Below, piece by piece: positions 19,801 to 31,800 of a stretch of 64,000 nt of DNA (position 1 is the stretch's first letter; every line of letters begins with the position of its first letter). The stretch lies in the NCBI RefSeq assembly GCF_018812025.1, contig NC_063066.1:1285192-1349191 (forward strand). The letters run 5' to 3'. Source of the DNA: Megalobrama amblycephala. Taxonomy: Eukaryota; Chordata; Actinopteri; Cypriniformes; Xenocyprididae. Made by a program: the position numbers and the translations under genes. The notes below the pieces were generated by a model. The model did no database searches, had not been told where the DNA came from, and was given only the letters and a program-made list of their open reading frames with translations.

Positions 19801-22800
19801 ATGTAAACATTGACAAATAAACCTCTTCTAACATATTTAAAACCAACAGTAAATACGTCTGTAGAAAAAGATTTATTAAAACTATAAAATAAATTTTGTA
19901 ATAAACTAAAACTTTTTAATCTAAAACAATCGATATAAACTGCTATTGTAAAGTCTCCATTGTACGTCCCCAACTCTTGTACTTAAAATTAGCTTATAAA
20001 ATGATGTCCAATCTGGTTTATCATCATCACACAGAAACATTACATCATGGTGTGTCAACCCTCTTATCAAGCACCTTTTTGTTAAAAACCAGGAGCCTCA
20101 TTTATAAAACTTTGTGTAGAATTCATCCTAAAAGTGTACGTACGCACAAAAGATAGATTCTGCACACAAAAAAACAATCTGATGGTAACACTTTACTTGA
20201 AGGGGTGTGCATAAGACTGACATGACACATTCATAATCATGACATGACACGTGTCATGAATATGAAGGAGGTTTTATGAATGTTTATGACAACTGTCATT
20301 AAGTGTCATTCGCTCAATTATGTCATTTTTAATGCAAAGATGACATTGTTTGAGATGTCCGAGTTATGACAACTTGACATAAACCAACACATCATAACCT
20401 GTCAGGTTATGACATTATTTAGCTTTATGGGTTAACATTTACATTAAACTGTCATGTGGTTGGTTTTGACATTGGCTGTCATGAGGCCATTATAATAGTG
20501 TCATAAATATGTATCTTGAGCTAAAGTACAGTGGTACAAATTGAACTTGTCATTAAAATGTCATTAAGTGACAATACTCTGACAAATAATTGTATAACAG
20601 CGTCATGACTATTTTTCATTTCATGTTTTTTTTTGTTTTGTTTGTTTTTTTGTTTTTTGTTCTTTTAAGTTTCCTCCAACAGAAGGTCAGATAATAGACA
20701 ATTTCAAATTTCGTAAAAAAGATGACACTGTTATAAAATAATGGTAACACTTTATTTTAGGGTCTTTTACTAGTTGCTTATTACTTTTAGCATGCATATT
20801 ACTAAAATATTGGCTATTTATTAGTACTTATAAAGCACATATTAATGCCTTATTCTGCATGATCTTATTCTACATTCTTAAACCTACCCAATACCTAAAC
20901 CTAACAATTAACTATAATAAGCAGTAAATTAAGAGTTTATTGAGGGAAAAGTCATAGTTAAACATTTATATATGTGTTCCCTATACTGAAATGTTACCAA
21001 AATAATGTAATGTAATGTTAACCCATAAAGCTAAGTAGTTTTTTAAGTTTGATAATTAATCTGCTATGTCATTTTTATGACAGGTTATGATGTGTTGGTT
21101 TATGTCAAGTTGTCATAACAAAGACATCTCAAACAATGTCATCTTTACATTAAAAATGACATAATTGAGCAAATGACATTTAATGACAGTTGTCATAAAC
21201 ATGCATAAAACCTCCTTCATATTCATGACATGTGTCAAGTCAAGATTATGAAGGTGTCATGTCAGTCTTATGATGGTGAGTAATAATTTCTTTAAATTAA
21301 CCTGTTTGAGATCAAATTAATGCTAGAATTTCTGCTATAAATTATGGACATGGCATTAGACAACTAATTCTCATTTTCCTCAGTTATTTTGATTTATTTC
21401 CAGATTAAATCAAATGCTTGTTCTGACATACTAGAGCACGTACGCACATGCGCACTCTCCAAAAACAGTGCTTTAAATCTCTTGACAAACTAAAATATAT
21501 AATTAACATTTGTATATATTCAAAATAAAAGATATACATTGTACTTAAAGGTGCTCTAAGTGATGTCAAGCATTTTTAGGCCAAAACATTTTTTGTCACA
21601 TACAGCAAACATCTCCTCACTATCCACTAGCTGCCTGTCCCCTGAACACACTGTAAAAAAACGCGGTGTAGTCGCCACAAGCTCCAAAAACGGCAACAAA
21701 AACAAACTGGTGCAGCCTGGACCACTTAACATAATAAACATTCTCCAGTTTATTATGTTTGTAGTTACATTATGTCGTGAGATATACATCGAGTTTTTTT
21801 GTTTTAGTAGGCTACAACTGTTTTGACTTTATTTTAGTTCGTTTGAGAAGATAACTTGTATAAATGTATCAGTGGTTGCATAATAAAAGTTTCAGTTGTG
21901 ATTGTGTCATTCCCTATTGCTTTCTCAGATAGCCTGCATAACTTTAACCAGACATTATTATTTTTAAAACACATTGAGAGTTATCAATGTGTTTTAATTA
22001 ATTATCGCCTCAATTATCACCCCTCAAGAACAGCTGCAGCGCTTTACAACTATAGGACAGGAAGAGCTAAATAAACTTATCACTGCGTCTAAACCAACAA
22101 CCAGATCCAATATCTAGATCCAATACCCACTAAACTACTGAAAGAGTTGTTACCTGTAGCAGAAGAGCCTCTTCAAAATATTATCAACTCGTCTTTATCT
22201 CTAGGTCACGTCCCAAGACCGTTCAAGCTAGCAGTTATTAAGCCTCTCATTAAGAAACCACAATTAGATCCAAATGTATTAGCAAATTACAGTATACAGA
22301 CCCATTTCAAATCTTCCATTTATGTCTAAAATACTAGAAAAAGTGGTGTCGGTCCAATTGTGCTGCTTCTTGCAAAAAAACGCTATCTATGAAAAATTTC
22401 AGTCAGGATTCAGGTCTCATCATAGCACAGAAACTGCGCTCGTTAAAAATTACAAACGACTTACTTCTAGCTTCTGACCAAGGCTGTGTCTCAATACTAG
22501 TGTTACTTGATCTCAGTGCTGCGTTCGACACTATAGATCATAAAATACTCCTAGATCGACTACAAAATTACACTGGTATTCAGGGCCAGGCATTACAGTG
22601 GTTTATGTCGTACCTATCAGACCGTCACAATTTTGTCTATTTAAACGGGGAAAAATCTAAGACAACAATAGTAAACCATGGAGTGCCGCAAGGATCTGTG
22701 TTAGGCCCTCTGCTATTTTCAATATACATGCTGCCACTCGGCAATATTACAGTGGGTACGGAAAGTATTCAGACCCCCTTAAATTTTTCACTCTTTGTTA

Positions 22801-25800
22801 TATTGCAGCCATTTGCTAAAATCATTTAAGTCATTTAAGAAATATCACATGGTCCTAAGTATTCAGACCCTTTGCTGTGACACTCATATATTTAACTCAG
22901 GTGCTGTCCATTTCTTCTGATCATCCTTGATGGTTCTACACCTTCATTTGAGTCCAGCTGTGTTTGATTATACTGATTGGACTTGATTAGGAAAGCCACA
23001 CACCTGTCTATATAAGACCTTACAGCTCACAGTGCATGTCAGAGCAAATGAGAATCATGAGGTCAAAGGAACTGCCTGAAGAGCTCAGAGACAGAATTGT
23101 GGCAAGGCACAAATCTGACCAAGGTTACAAAAACATTTCTGCTGCACTTAAGGTTCCTAAGAGCACAGTGGCCTCCATAATCCTTAAATGGAAGACGTTT
23201 GGGACGACCAGAACCCTTCCTAGAGCTGGCCGTCCGGCCAAACTGAGCTATCAGGGGAGAAGAGCCTTGGTGAGAGAGGTAAAGAAGAACCCAAAGATCA
23301 CTGTGGCTGAGCTCCAGAGATGCAGTCGGGAGATGGGAGAAAGTTGTAGAAAGTCAACCATCACTGCAGCCCTCCACCAGTCGGGGCTTTATGGCAGAGT
23401 GGCCCGACGGAAGCCTCTCCTTGTCACAGATCCCTTGTCTCCAGAACTCCAATTCCCATGATCCTCCTGTTCTCCACACCTGCACTCACTTCCCTTGTCA
23501 TCTCCCCATCATCACTCATCATCATCACCTGGACTTCCTCGTTTGCACTCCCTATGTATATATGGACTCACTCCCTTCACTCCTTGTCTGTTCTTATATG
23601 TTATTCTATGTGTTGATGTTGGATCTCTTCGTTGTATCAATAAACCCATCAATTGTGGATAAGTCCGTGAAAGCTTCATCTTTTCAACACCAACCGTAAC
23701 AGAAGAACAGACCCATACCGCTGGACCTCCACAATTCAAGAGATGAGTATCTACCTGATCCCCGAGCATCAAGTGTCTCTCCAGGCGGACGAAAGTCTTT
23801 GCCGTTTGCGGCAGGGTGGCAGGCCGTTGGAGAGGTATGTGGAGGAGTTTTTGGAGGTTTCCAATTTGGTGAGCTGGACCGATGCCTGTATTAACGTTGT
23901 GTTTCTGATGGGACTGGACCGGGACGTAATTCGTTATAACGAACCAGCCTGTAATTTCTCCTTAGTCGATTCTCTAAATTTAATTCTCTCCTTAAATGGT
24001 TCTAACTTTGAAGTCAGTAAAATTCAAAGGAACCAGAGTCCCAGTCCAGCCCCATCAGCAACGTATCAGGCATCGCCAGCTCACCTCACCCCAGAACCCT
24101 GCACATACCGCTTCAACGGTCCTGCCCACTCCTGGCCGCCAGCCGCCGCCGAGCCATCAGCTCCAGCCGCCGCCGAGCCCTCAGCTCCAGTCTCGGCCGC
24201 CGAGCCTTCCGCTCCAGTCTCGGCCGCCGAGCCCTCCGCTCCAGTCTCGGCCGCCGAGCCCTCCGCTCCAGTCTCGGCCGCCGAGCCCTCCGCTCCAGTC
24301 TCGGCCGCCGAGCCCTCCGCTCCAGTCTCGGCCGCCGAGCCTTCCGCTCCAGTCTCGGCCGCCGAGCCAGCCGCTCCACGCGCCACCAAGCCAGCACCAT
24401 GCTCCTCCACCCACATTTCCACGATATTTCTGGGACCCCTCAAGATGATCCTAAACCTCCCCAAGTATTTTTTGGGGGGGGGCCAAGTACCCGTGGGTGG
24501 GGGACATGTGGGGGACACACATGTGGGTGGGGCTTTGCCATGGCCGCCCAAGGCTCCTGACCCGCCATAGCTGCCCACTGCACCTGACCCGCCATGGCTG
24601 CCCACTGCACCTGACCCGTCGTGGCTGCCCACTGCACCTGACCCGCCGTGGCTGCCCGCTGCACCTGACCCGCCGTGGCTGCCCGCTGCACCTGACCTGC
24701 CGTGGCTGCCCGCTGCACCTGACCCGCCGTGGCTGCCCGCTGCACCTGATCCGCCGTGGCTGCCCGCTGCACCTGACCCGCCATGGCTGACCTCCACTCC
24801 TACCCATGCCTCTCCCTGCACCGGCATGAGGTCTCCAGGGCGCCCACCCCCCCTCCCCGGTGTTCCATCTACGGCCTGAGGTCACGCCTACCGGGAGGTA
24901 CTGTCACAGATCCCTTGTCTCCAGAACTCCAATTCCCATGATCCTCCTGTTCTCCACACCTGCACTCACTTCCCTCATCATCTCCCCATCATCACTCATC
25001 ATCATCACCTGGACTTCCTCGTTTGCACTCCCTATATATATGGACTCACTCCCTTCACTCCTTGTCTGTTCTTATATGTTATTCTATGTGTTGATGTTGG
25101 ATCTCTTCGTTGTATCAATAAACCCATCAGTTGTGGATAAGTCAGTGAAAGCTTCATCTTTTCAACACCAACCGTAACACTCCTCAGTGCAAGACACATG
25201 AAAGCCCACATGGAGTTTGCTAAGATGGTGAGAAATAAGATTCTCTGGTCTGATGAGACCAAGATAGAACTTTTTGGCCTTAATTCTAAGCAGTATGTGT
25301 GGAGAAAACCAGGCACTGCTCATCACCTGTCCAATACAGTCCCAACAGTGAAGCATGGTGGTGGCAGCATCATGCTGTGGGGGTGTTTTTCAGCTGCAGG
25401 GACAGGACGACTGGTTGCGATCGAGGGAAAGATGAATGCGGCCAAGTACAGGGATATCCTGCACGAAAACCTTCTCCAGAGTGCTCAGGACCTCAGACTG
25501 GGCCGAAGGTTTACCTTCTAACAATGACCCTAAGCACACAGCTAAAATAATGAAGGAGTGGCTTCACAACAACTCCGGGACTGTTCTTGAATGGCCCAGC
25601 CAGAGCCCTGACTTAAACCCAATTGAGCATCTCTGGAGAGACCTAAAAATGGCTGTCCACCAACGTTTACCATCCAACCTGACAGAACTGGAGAGGATCT
25701 GCAAGGAGGAATGGCAGAGGATCCCCAAATCCAGGTGTGAAAAACTTGTTGCATCTTTCCCAAAAAGACTCATGGCTGTATTAGATCAAAAGGGTGCTTC

Positions 25801-28800
25801 TGCTAAATACTGAGCAAAGGGTCTGAATACTTAGGACCATGTGATATTTCAGTTTTTCTTTTTTAATAAATCTGCAAAAATGTCAACAATTCTGTGTTTT
25901 TCTGTTAATATGGGGTGCTGTGTGTACATTAATGAGGAAAAAAATGAACTTAAATGATTTTAGCAAATGGCTGCAATATAACAAAGAGTGAAAAATTTAA
26001 GGGGGTCTGAATACTTTCCGTACCCACTGTATAAGAAAACATGGAATTAGTTTCCACTGCTATGCTGATGATACTCAGTTATATATTTCAACACAACCAG
26101 ATGAAATCTCTAAATTATCCAATCTGACAGAATTAAAGAAGTAAAACATTGGATGACTAGTAATTTTCTTCTATTAAATTCAGATAAGACTGAAATTTTA
26201 CTTATTGGGCCAAAAACCTGTACACAGAATCTCTCAGACTACAATCTGCATTTAGAAGGATGTACTGTTACTCCATCCTCGACAGTTAAAGACCTGGTGT
26301 TATATTAGACAGCAACTTGTCCTTTGAAAATCATATTTCATATGTTACAAAAACAGCCTTCTTACACCTAAGGAACATTGCTAAGATACGGAATATGTTA
26401 TCTATTTGTGATGCAGAAAAGTTAGTTCATGCTTTCATGATGTCTCGACTAGATTACTGTAATGCATTATTAGCTGGTTGTCCTGCTTCCTCAATAAACA
26501 AGCTACAATTAGTACAAAATGCAGCTGCTAGAGTTCTTACCAGCTCAAGAAAATATGATCATATAACACCAATTTTATCATCTCTACACTGGTTACCCAT
26601 TAAGTTCCATATCGATTATAAAGTATTGCTAATGACCTATAAGGCTCTAAATCAGTGGTTCTCAACCTTTTTTGGGCCAGCGCCCCCTATCCATTATCCA
26701 GGTCCTTTACCGCCCCCCAAACACACACACAAAAACAAAAAGGATAAATGTCTTTATTGAAAGTATACTGATAATTATTCTGTATTAATAATAATAATGT
26801 GTATAATTCACATCTGTGTTTTCTTCTTCTTATTATTATTATTAGTAGTAATATTAAATCCGTAACTTTTTGTATTTAAAATGTAGGCTACCAAATTTAT
26901 ATAATCGGTGAGTAGCCAACATCATGAATCCATTTTCCAAACTGTGTTTTTGTCTTATCCTGAATCACTACTACACACCTAATAAGAGTTTATATTGGGA
27001 CTATTAGACTGGTTCGAGTCGGCACCGCTGCAGAGTACAGTACCTGCAGTACCAAGACGCCTGCAGTTTAGTTTATTTACCGCTAGAGCTTCAAAAGTTA
27101 CGGACTGCAGCTTTTTTAAATTCATTAAAAAGCATGTCACTGAAAGCCAAATAACAGATTTGATTTGACTGAACAGTGGCAGGCAGACCTTAAGTTGTGC
27201 CGGGACAAGCCGAAACCTCCGAAATCTGATCCGGCACCTCATTTGGGGGATCCCCCTCTCATAAGACCAAAAGTGGTCCATGCCATGTTTTGTGTTTTCC
27301 GACACATACGCAACATATAAAGCAGTGGCTGTCAATTTTTTTTTAAAGAACGACATTTTTTAATTGACGCGACCAAACCAAGTCAAAACAAGCATAAGAA
27401 TACTAAAATATATAATATACATAAAATGTATAATATACTTATACAGAACAAGAATAAAAACTTATAAGTAGCTATAAACAAGCCCAAACGAATTAATTTG
27501 AGGCAATACTGAAAGAAAAAACCGGTGTTCTCAAGCAGCCTCTCGTTCGGCACGAATTCAAATGTTTCCATATTAGCAATGTATGTGGATGCTGTACTTT
27601 TATTTATTATGTCAAATAGGATTTGTACTTCACTCCCGTTTCAATATCAACAAAAAAAATCATCCTCTTCACATGAGCAAAAATGTATTTGGCAGGACCA
27701 GTTTCAGCGGTGGTCACGCTGAACGGCACAGATAGGATACTATGGAGTAGGCTATGTAAAATGAGCAGTGTAATTTTTATATGTTTTTGGCTGCCGGTAT
27801 TTTATTTTGATAATGAACAGGCTGCGATGTCAAGTTTGCAAAGAACAAGTTGAGTGCGCACGCGAGGCGCCGGCGCGATCACTTCAACTGTTTCCTTATA
27901 CCAGCAGAAACAACTTAAATACTCCGTAATTTACAGATATGAGTAAGACATTATTCGATACTACAAAGTTTACTTTTATACACTCACACTAAAAACAGAA
28001 CATTGTGCTTTTGCAAAATAAAGAAAACAGGATGCGCTTTTTGCCATCTCAGTTTCCTTTCCTTGAACTTGTTTGTGGAGCGCCGCGCTGATACACCCAC
28101 TGTAAATGTTTCTCTTTGTGAGGTTTGGTTTGGAGTGGCTGAAATGCATCTTTAAGCACAACTGCCAGCCAGCATGGAGAGCTTCTTGAGACTCCAGAGA
28201 CACCAGCAGCTTCAAATACCTGTTTGCTGCTCAACACTGGCTTTTTTTATAGCTGCCCTTTTAATACAATAAATTTTTTTGATAGGAACTTTCCTTAATA
28301 AGCCTTTATCTGACCGAGTTCTGCCGTGCTCTAAATCACTCACAAATTTTATGATAATTCGATAATCTCCCTTCAGTTTCACACAATATTAGTTGTTTTC
28401 ATGCCTTTTGCACAACATTGCACCATTTCATGCTTTTCATCTTCAGAAAGATCTTTCTTCCTCCCCATATTGCATGAGAACTGTGACTTGCTTAATAATG
28501 TGGAACAACCTCTACACTGTTAAATGTCGCTGTAGATTTTGCAGCACAGTACTGTAAAAACCTACAGTACAGTACCATATTTCTATATTACAGTAAAATA
28601 CTGTAATTTATATTGCATTCTGGGTAATTTTGATTGAGCGGGAATATTTTACAGTACATTTTAGTGTTGCTGTAACCCTGCTGTAACCTGGCTGTAATAT
28701 ACCAGGCAATTATACAGGATTGCTGTAAATAACGCGCCACCTGACGTCACATCACACAGACAGAAGAACACGGCCGCTGGTGACTGGAGAAGCAGAACGG

Positions 28801-31800
28801 TGTGTTTCTGGAAGTTTGGTAAGTTAATTTTACTATTAGGTTTTTACAAAGTGTATCGTTTTTATTCTGGAATGAAACTGCACATTTAGCCAGCGAATGT
28901 TGCTAGCTGTAGTCGAAAACACAGTTATTAGATGTGTACGCGCTGTTTTGCCCCGCTGCTCTCCTGAAATTTTAAAATCTAACTCAGTGAATTAGCTTCG
29001 GGTTTATTTCTACCAAACTCGATGTCGATGATTGTTGGAACCGTGGAAAGACGAACCGAAACGGGTTTGGTGAGTTTTAATTTGTTTCTGTCGAGTTTGA
29101 ACGAAGTTTGTTTTACTAATGCGCGCGAGGTTGGAATCTGCTGGGAGATCGATAGACGGCCGTTTGTGTTTAAACAAAAAGGATCTTGCGATTAAAAAAA
29201 AGTATATTCCTGTGGGGATCTTTTCCATAATGTTGTCCGATTCGAGCCTGTCAGTGAGAAAAACAAGCACTTTTATAGTCGTACACTGACGGTGCACACA
29301 AGCTCAAACGTAGTTAACTTATATTTGTCGTCCACTGACGGCTGCAGCGGCCGCGGTCTTCAGTTAACGTTAGTGCTTAGGCACAAAAACATGGAAAAAG
29401 ATGGCCCAGATCGAAAATACTTAAGTTTCACTTGAAACGTACTGTAAATGGGTGGTTTGGGGTCAGAGAGATTGGCTATTGTTAACTTGGCCAGATTATT
29501 ACTGCATCTGTTTGGGCAAGAAGACCCTGTTCTGTAGCATAGTGACTGTAATGACAATAAACGATTATGATTATTAAAAAAAATATGAATTGGGGTATAA
29601 ATTACCTTTATCACCGTTTATAATTATCTATTAGACAACAAAGCAAGTATAATGCATGCCATGGCAATATATTCAGCAAGGTCAAGGATAATATTTTACT
29701 AACCTAGATGTATTATTGAAGTAGGCCTATATGAAATGCATGTGGCAACAGTGTATGTGTTAGCCTATCCCCAACAAGCAACATCAATGAATAAACATTT
29801 ATTTTGATTTCTTCCAGCAGTGTGGTCCACTTGTCTTTGCATCCTGGGAAGTGCATTGCTTTCACAAGGAAGCGTATTTGTAAGTATTAGCCATAATAAT
29901 ACAACCTTTTACACTTTAAAAATAAGTTGCATTTTGTTTTGCTACAGAATTTTCATTTGACATTTCTATCTTACACTGTCTGTTCATCTTTATTGGTGCT
30001 GTGGATAACAGTTTTTGTAATATGTGTATTTGTGTTTGTGCCTTGACTTTGTTACAGTTTTGGCATTGAAGGAAAGAAATGTACTGCCCGACAGGGAGTG
30101 AGCAGAAGATCAGGACGGTGGTGCAGAGTGATGGCCATCAACCCACATGTCAACAGCTTCGTTCGGTCCTTTGTGTTTAAATGGAAGACTTCACACTGAG
30201 GGACTGTGGCCTGTTTGCAGCCATCCACGTGCCCTTCAGTTAGGGGTGAATCTTGTGAGACACTTGTTGTTTTTGCTCACTTTTTAAGATAAATCAAATT
30301 TCTGATGTACTGTACCAAGACCGTTGCTGATGGGGCGAAAGATGGTGACAATTCTGAAATGTTTTGAAATGTTTAAATATATTGATTGAATAAAAATACA
30401 TTTTTTAAATTTACTCTGGTTTGCCTTTTGATTTGTAATGTTATTCTGTAGTATAGTACTATTGTAATATTACTAACTATAGTATGTATATAACTATATA
30501 ATACAATATAGTAAAATACAGTAAAAATTGATCAAATTACAAAATACTGTAAAAATACAGTAAAATACTGTTATGTAGTTATACAGTACTGTTCTTTGTA
30601 CTGTAAAATTGCATTACAGTACATTGCTGTAAAGTGAAATACAGTACATTGCTGGCAACCCTGCTGCCAGTACTGTACTGTAAAAATACAGGGAAATTGT
30701 TAACAGTGTAAGTAGGGTTTCCATAGATCTGGCAAATTATTTTGTCTGAGATTGACACCAGTTATCTAAAAAGACATGGATAAATAAACAAACAAACATT
30801 TTCTTAGAAAAACTAAAATCTGAATGTTTATTGTACTGAAATCTTACTGATATGTCAATTGCATAATAATTTGGAACACAGTGTAGACATATGAGACTGT
30901 TTATTGACATCTTTAAAACATAGTTTAATAAAGCCGGCATTTAAAAACAATTTGACAGGTTTTTTTTATCCATTTGAAAATATAGTTAAAATATGCTATT
31001 ATAAACTCGTAGGGGCAACAAATCAACTTCCGACTCTCTTCCATGCCACTCAGAGTATGGGCTGTACAGTCATTTCAGCGCTAATGTGTGCACTTTTTTT
31101 ACAGTCTATGGTGTGCACTTAGGTTTTATTACGCATTTAGGAGAGTATTGCAAGAAGTTGCTTACATTAATCTTACTTTCGAGTTAATACAATCATGATT
31201 TTTCATGAAAAATTATGTTATAATTATAGGCTTAAATACCTTGGTATCAGCTTGTTATCATCAATGGTATAATTAATTCAATTCAAATTTATTTGGTTTG
31301 TCATGATTAATTTGTGTCCATAATCAGTAAAATAAAAATAAAAAAATCTTCTAACAAGAATAAACACATATGAACAATTATATTAAATTATTATTTTAGG
31401 CTATTATTAATTATTTTTAACTAAATTATCCAAGCAGCGTTTTGCGCTCAGGTGTGATAGCGAAATTAGCCTACAGAATATATTTAAATTAATTATCCAT
31501 CAAATTGTCATTTTCTCCTTACAGTCTTGCGAGTTAACAATAATGCCCAGTAAATTACTTTGTGAACAAAGAAAACATTTTGGCATTAGGCATTAAAAAT
31601 GTAAAAGTTTTACCATTATAAATAGAATTTAGTTTCATTAATTTTAAAATTCGTCACTGGAGTGAATGGGAACATGATTTATTGAAAATATTTGAAAATA
31701 AAAGTGGTTCTTAAGTCAATACTTTTTTAATGGCTTGACAACTTTCCATTCCTCCGCTGGTTCAGTGCTGGATTCAAGCCACCACCGGATTGTTGTCAGC

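Larger units (their letters stand above)
23422..25179 (+). mobile_element. Gag-only non-autonomous LTR retrotransposon inside Tc1
   Basis: LTRs at 23422-23701 (280 bp) and 24902-25179 (278 bp), both TGTCACAGATCCC...CCGTAACA, with about five differences, flanked by the 5-bp duplication CTCCT (23417-23421 and 25180-25184). The 1.2-kb interior encodes a gag-like protein but no protease, RT or integrase, so it must be mobilised in trans. AATAAA (ATCAATAAACCC) lies near the end of each LTR. I see no standard tRNA primer site after the left LTR. Confidence 0.9.
23036..25813 (+). pseudogene. Tc1 transposase (disrupted)
   Basis: The N-terminal part (23036-23421) has the paired-like helix-turn-helix DNA-binding region ([38 protein letters not shown]). 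It is cut by the LTR element at 23422-25179. The catalytic part resumes at 25180 with the [11 protein letters not shown] motif (first Asp), changes frame near 25515, and continues with NNDPKHTA (second Asp) and [15 protein letters not shown] (third catalytic residue) to a stop at 25813. The intact sequence is typical of fish Tc1-like transposases of about 340 residues. Two lesions, the insertion and the frameshift, make it a pseudogene. Confidence 0.9.
22750..26029 (+). mobile_element. Tc1/mariner element in L2 (itself interrupted)
   Basis: Terminal inverted repeats CAGTGGGTACGGAAAGTATT (left) and the matching AATACTTTCCGTACCCACTG (right), flanked by TA (22748-22749 and 26030-26031). Without the 1758-bp LTR insertion and its extra duplicate it is about 1.5 kb, a normal Tc1 length. 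It carries a broken transposase gene on the plus strand. Confidence 0.93.

Noticed and set aside
24081..24885. Several long minus-strand and plus-strand frames through the GC-rich arrays (up to 248 codons)
   Set aside because: They are shadow frames of the 27-bp minisatellites; a period divisible by three keeps every frame open without implying coding.
26979..28237. Short minus-strand ORFs in the hAT element as possible transposase
   Set aside because: None carries hAT transposase motifs, and the frames are short and low in complexity.
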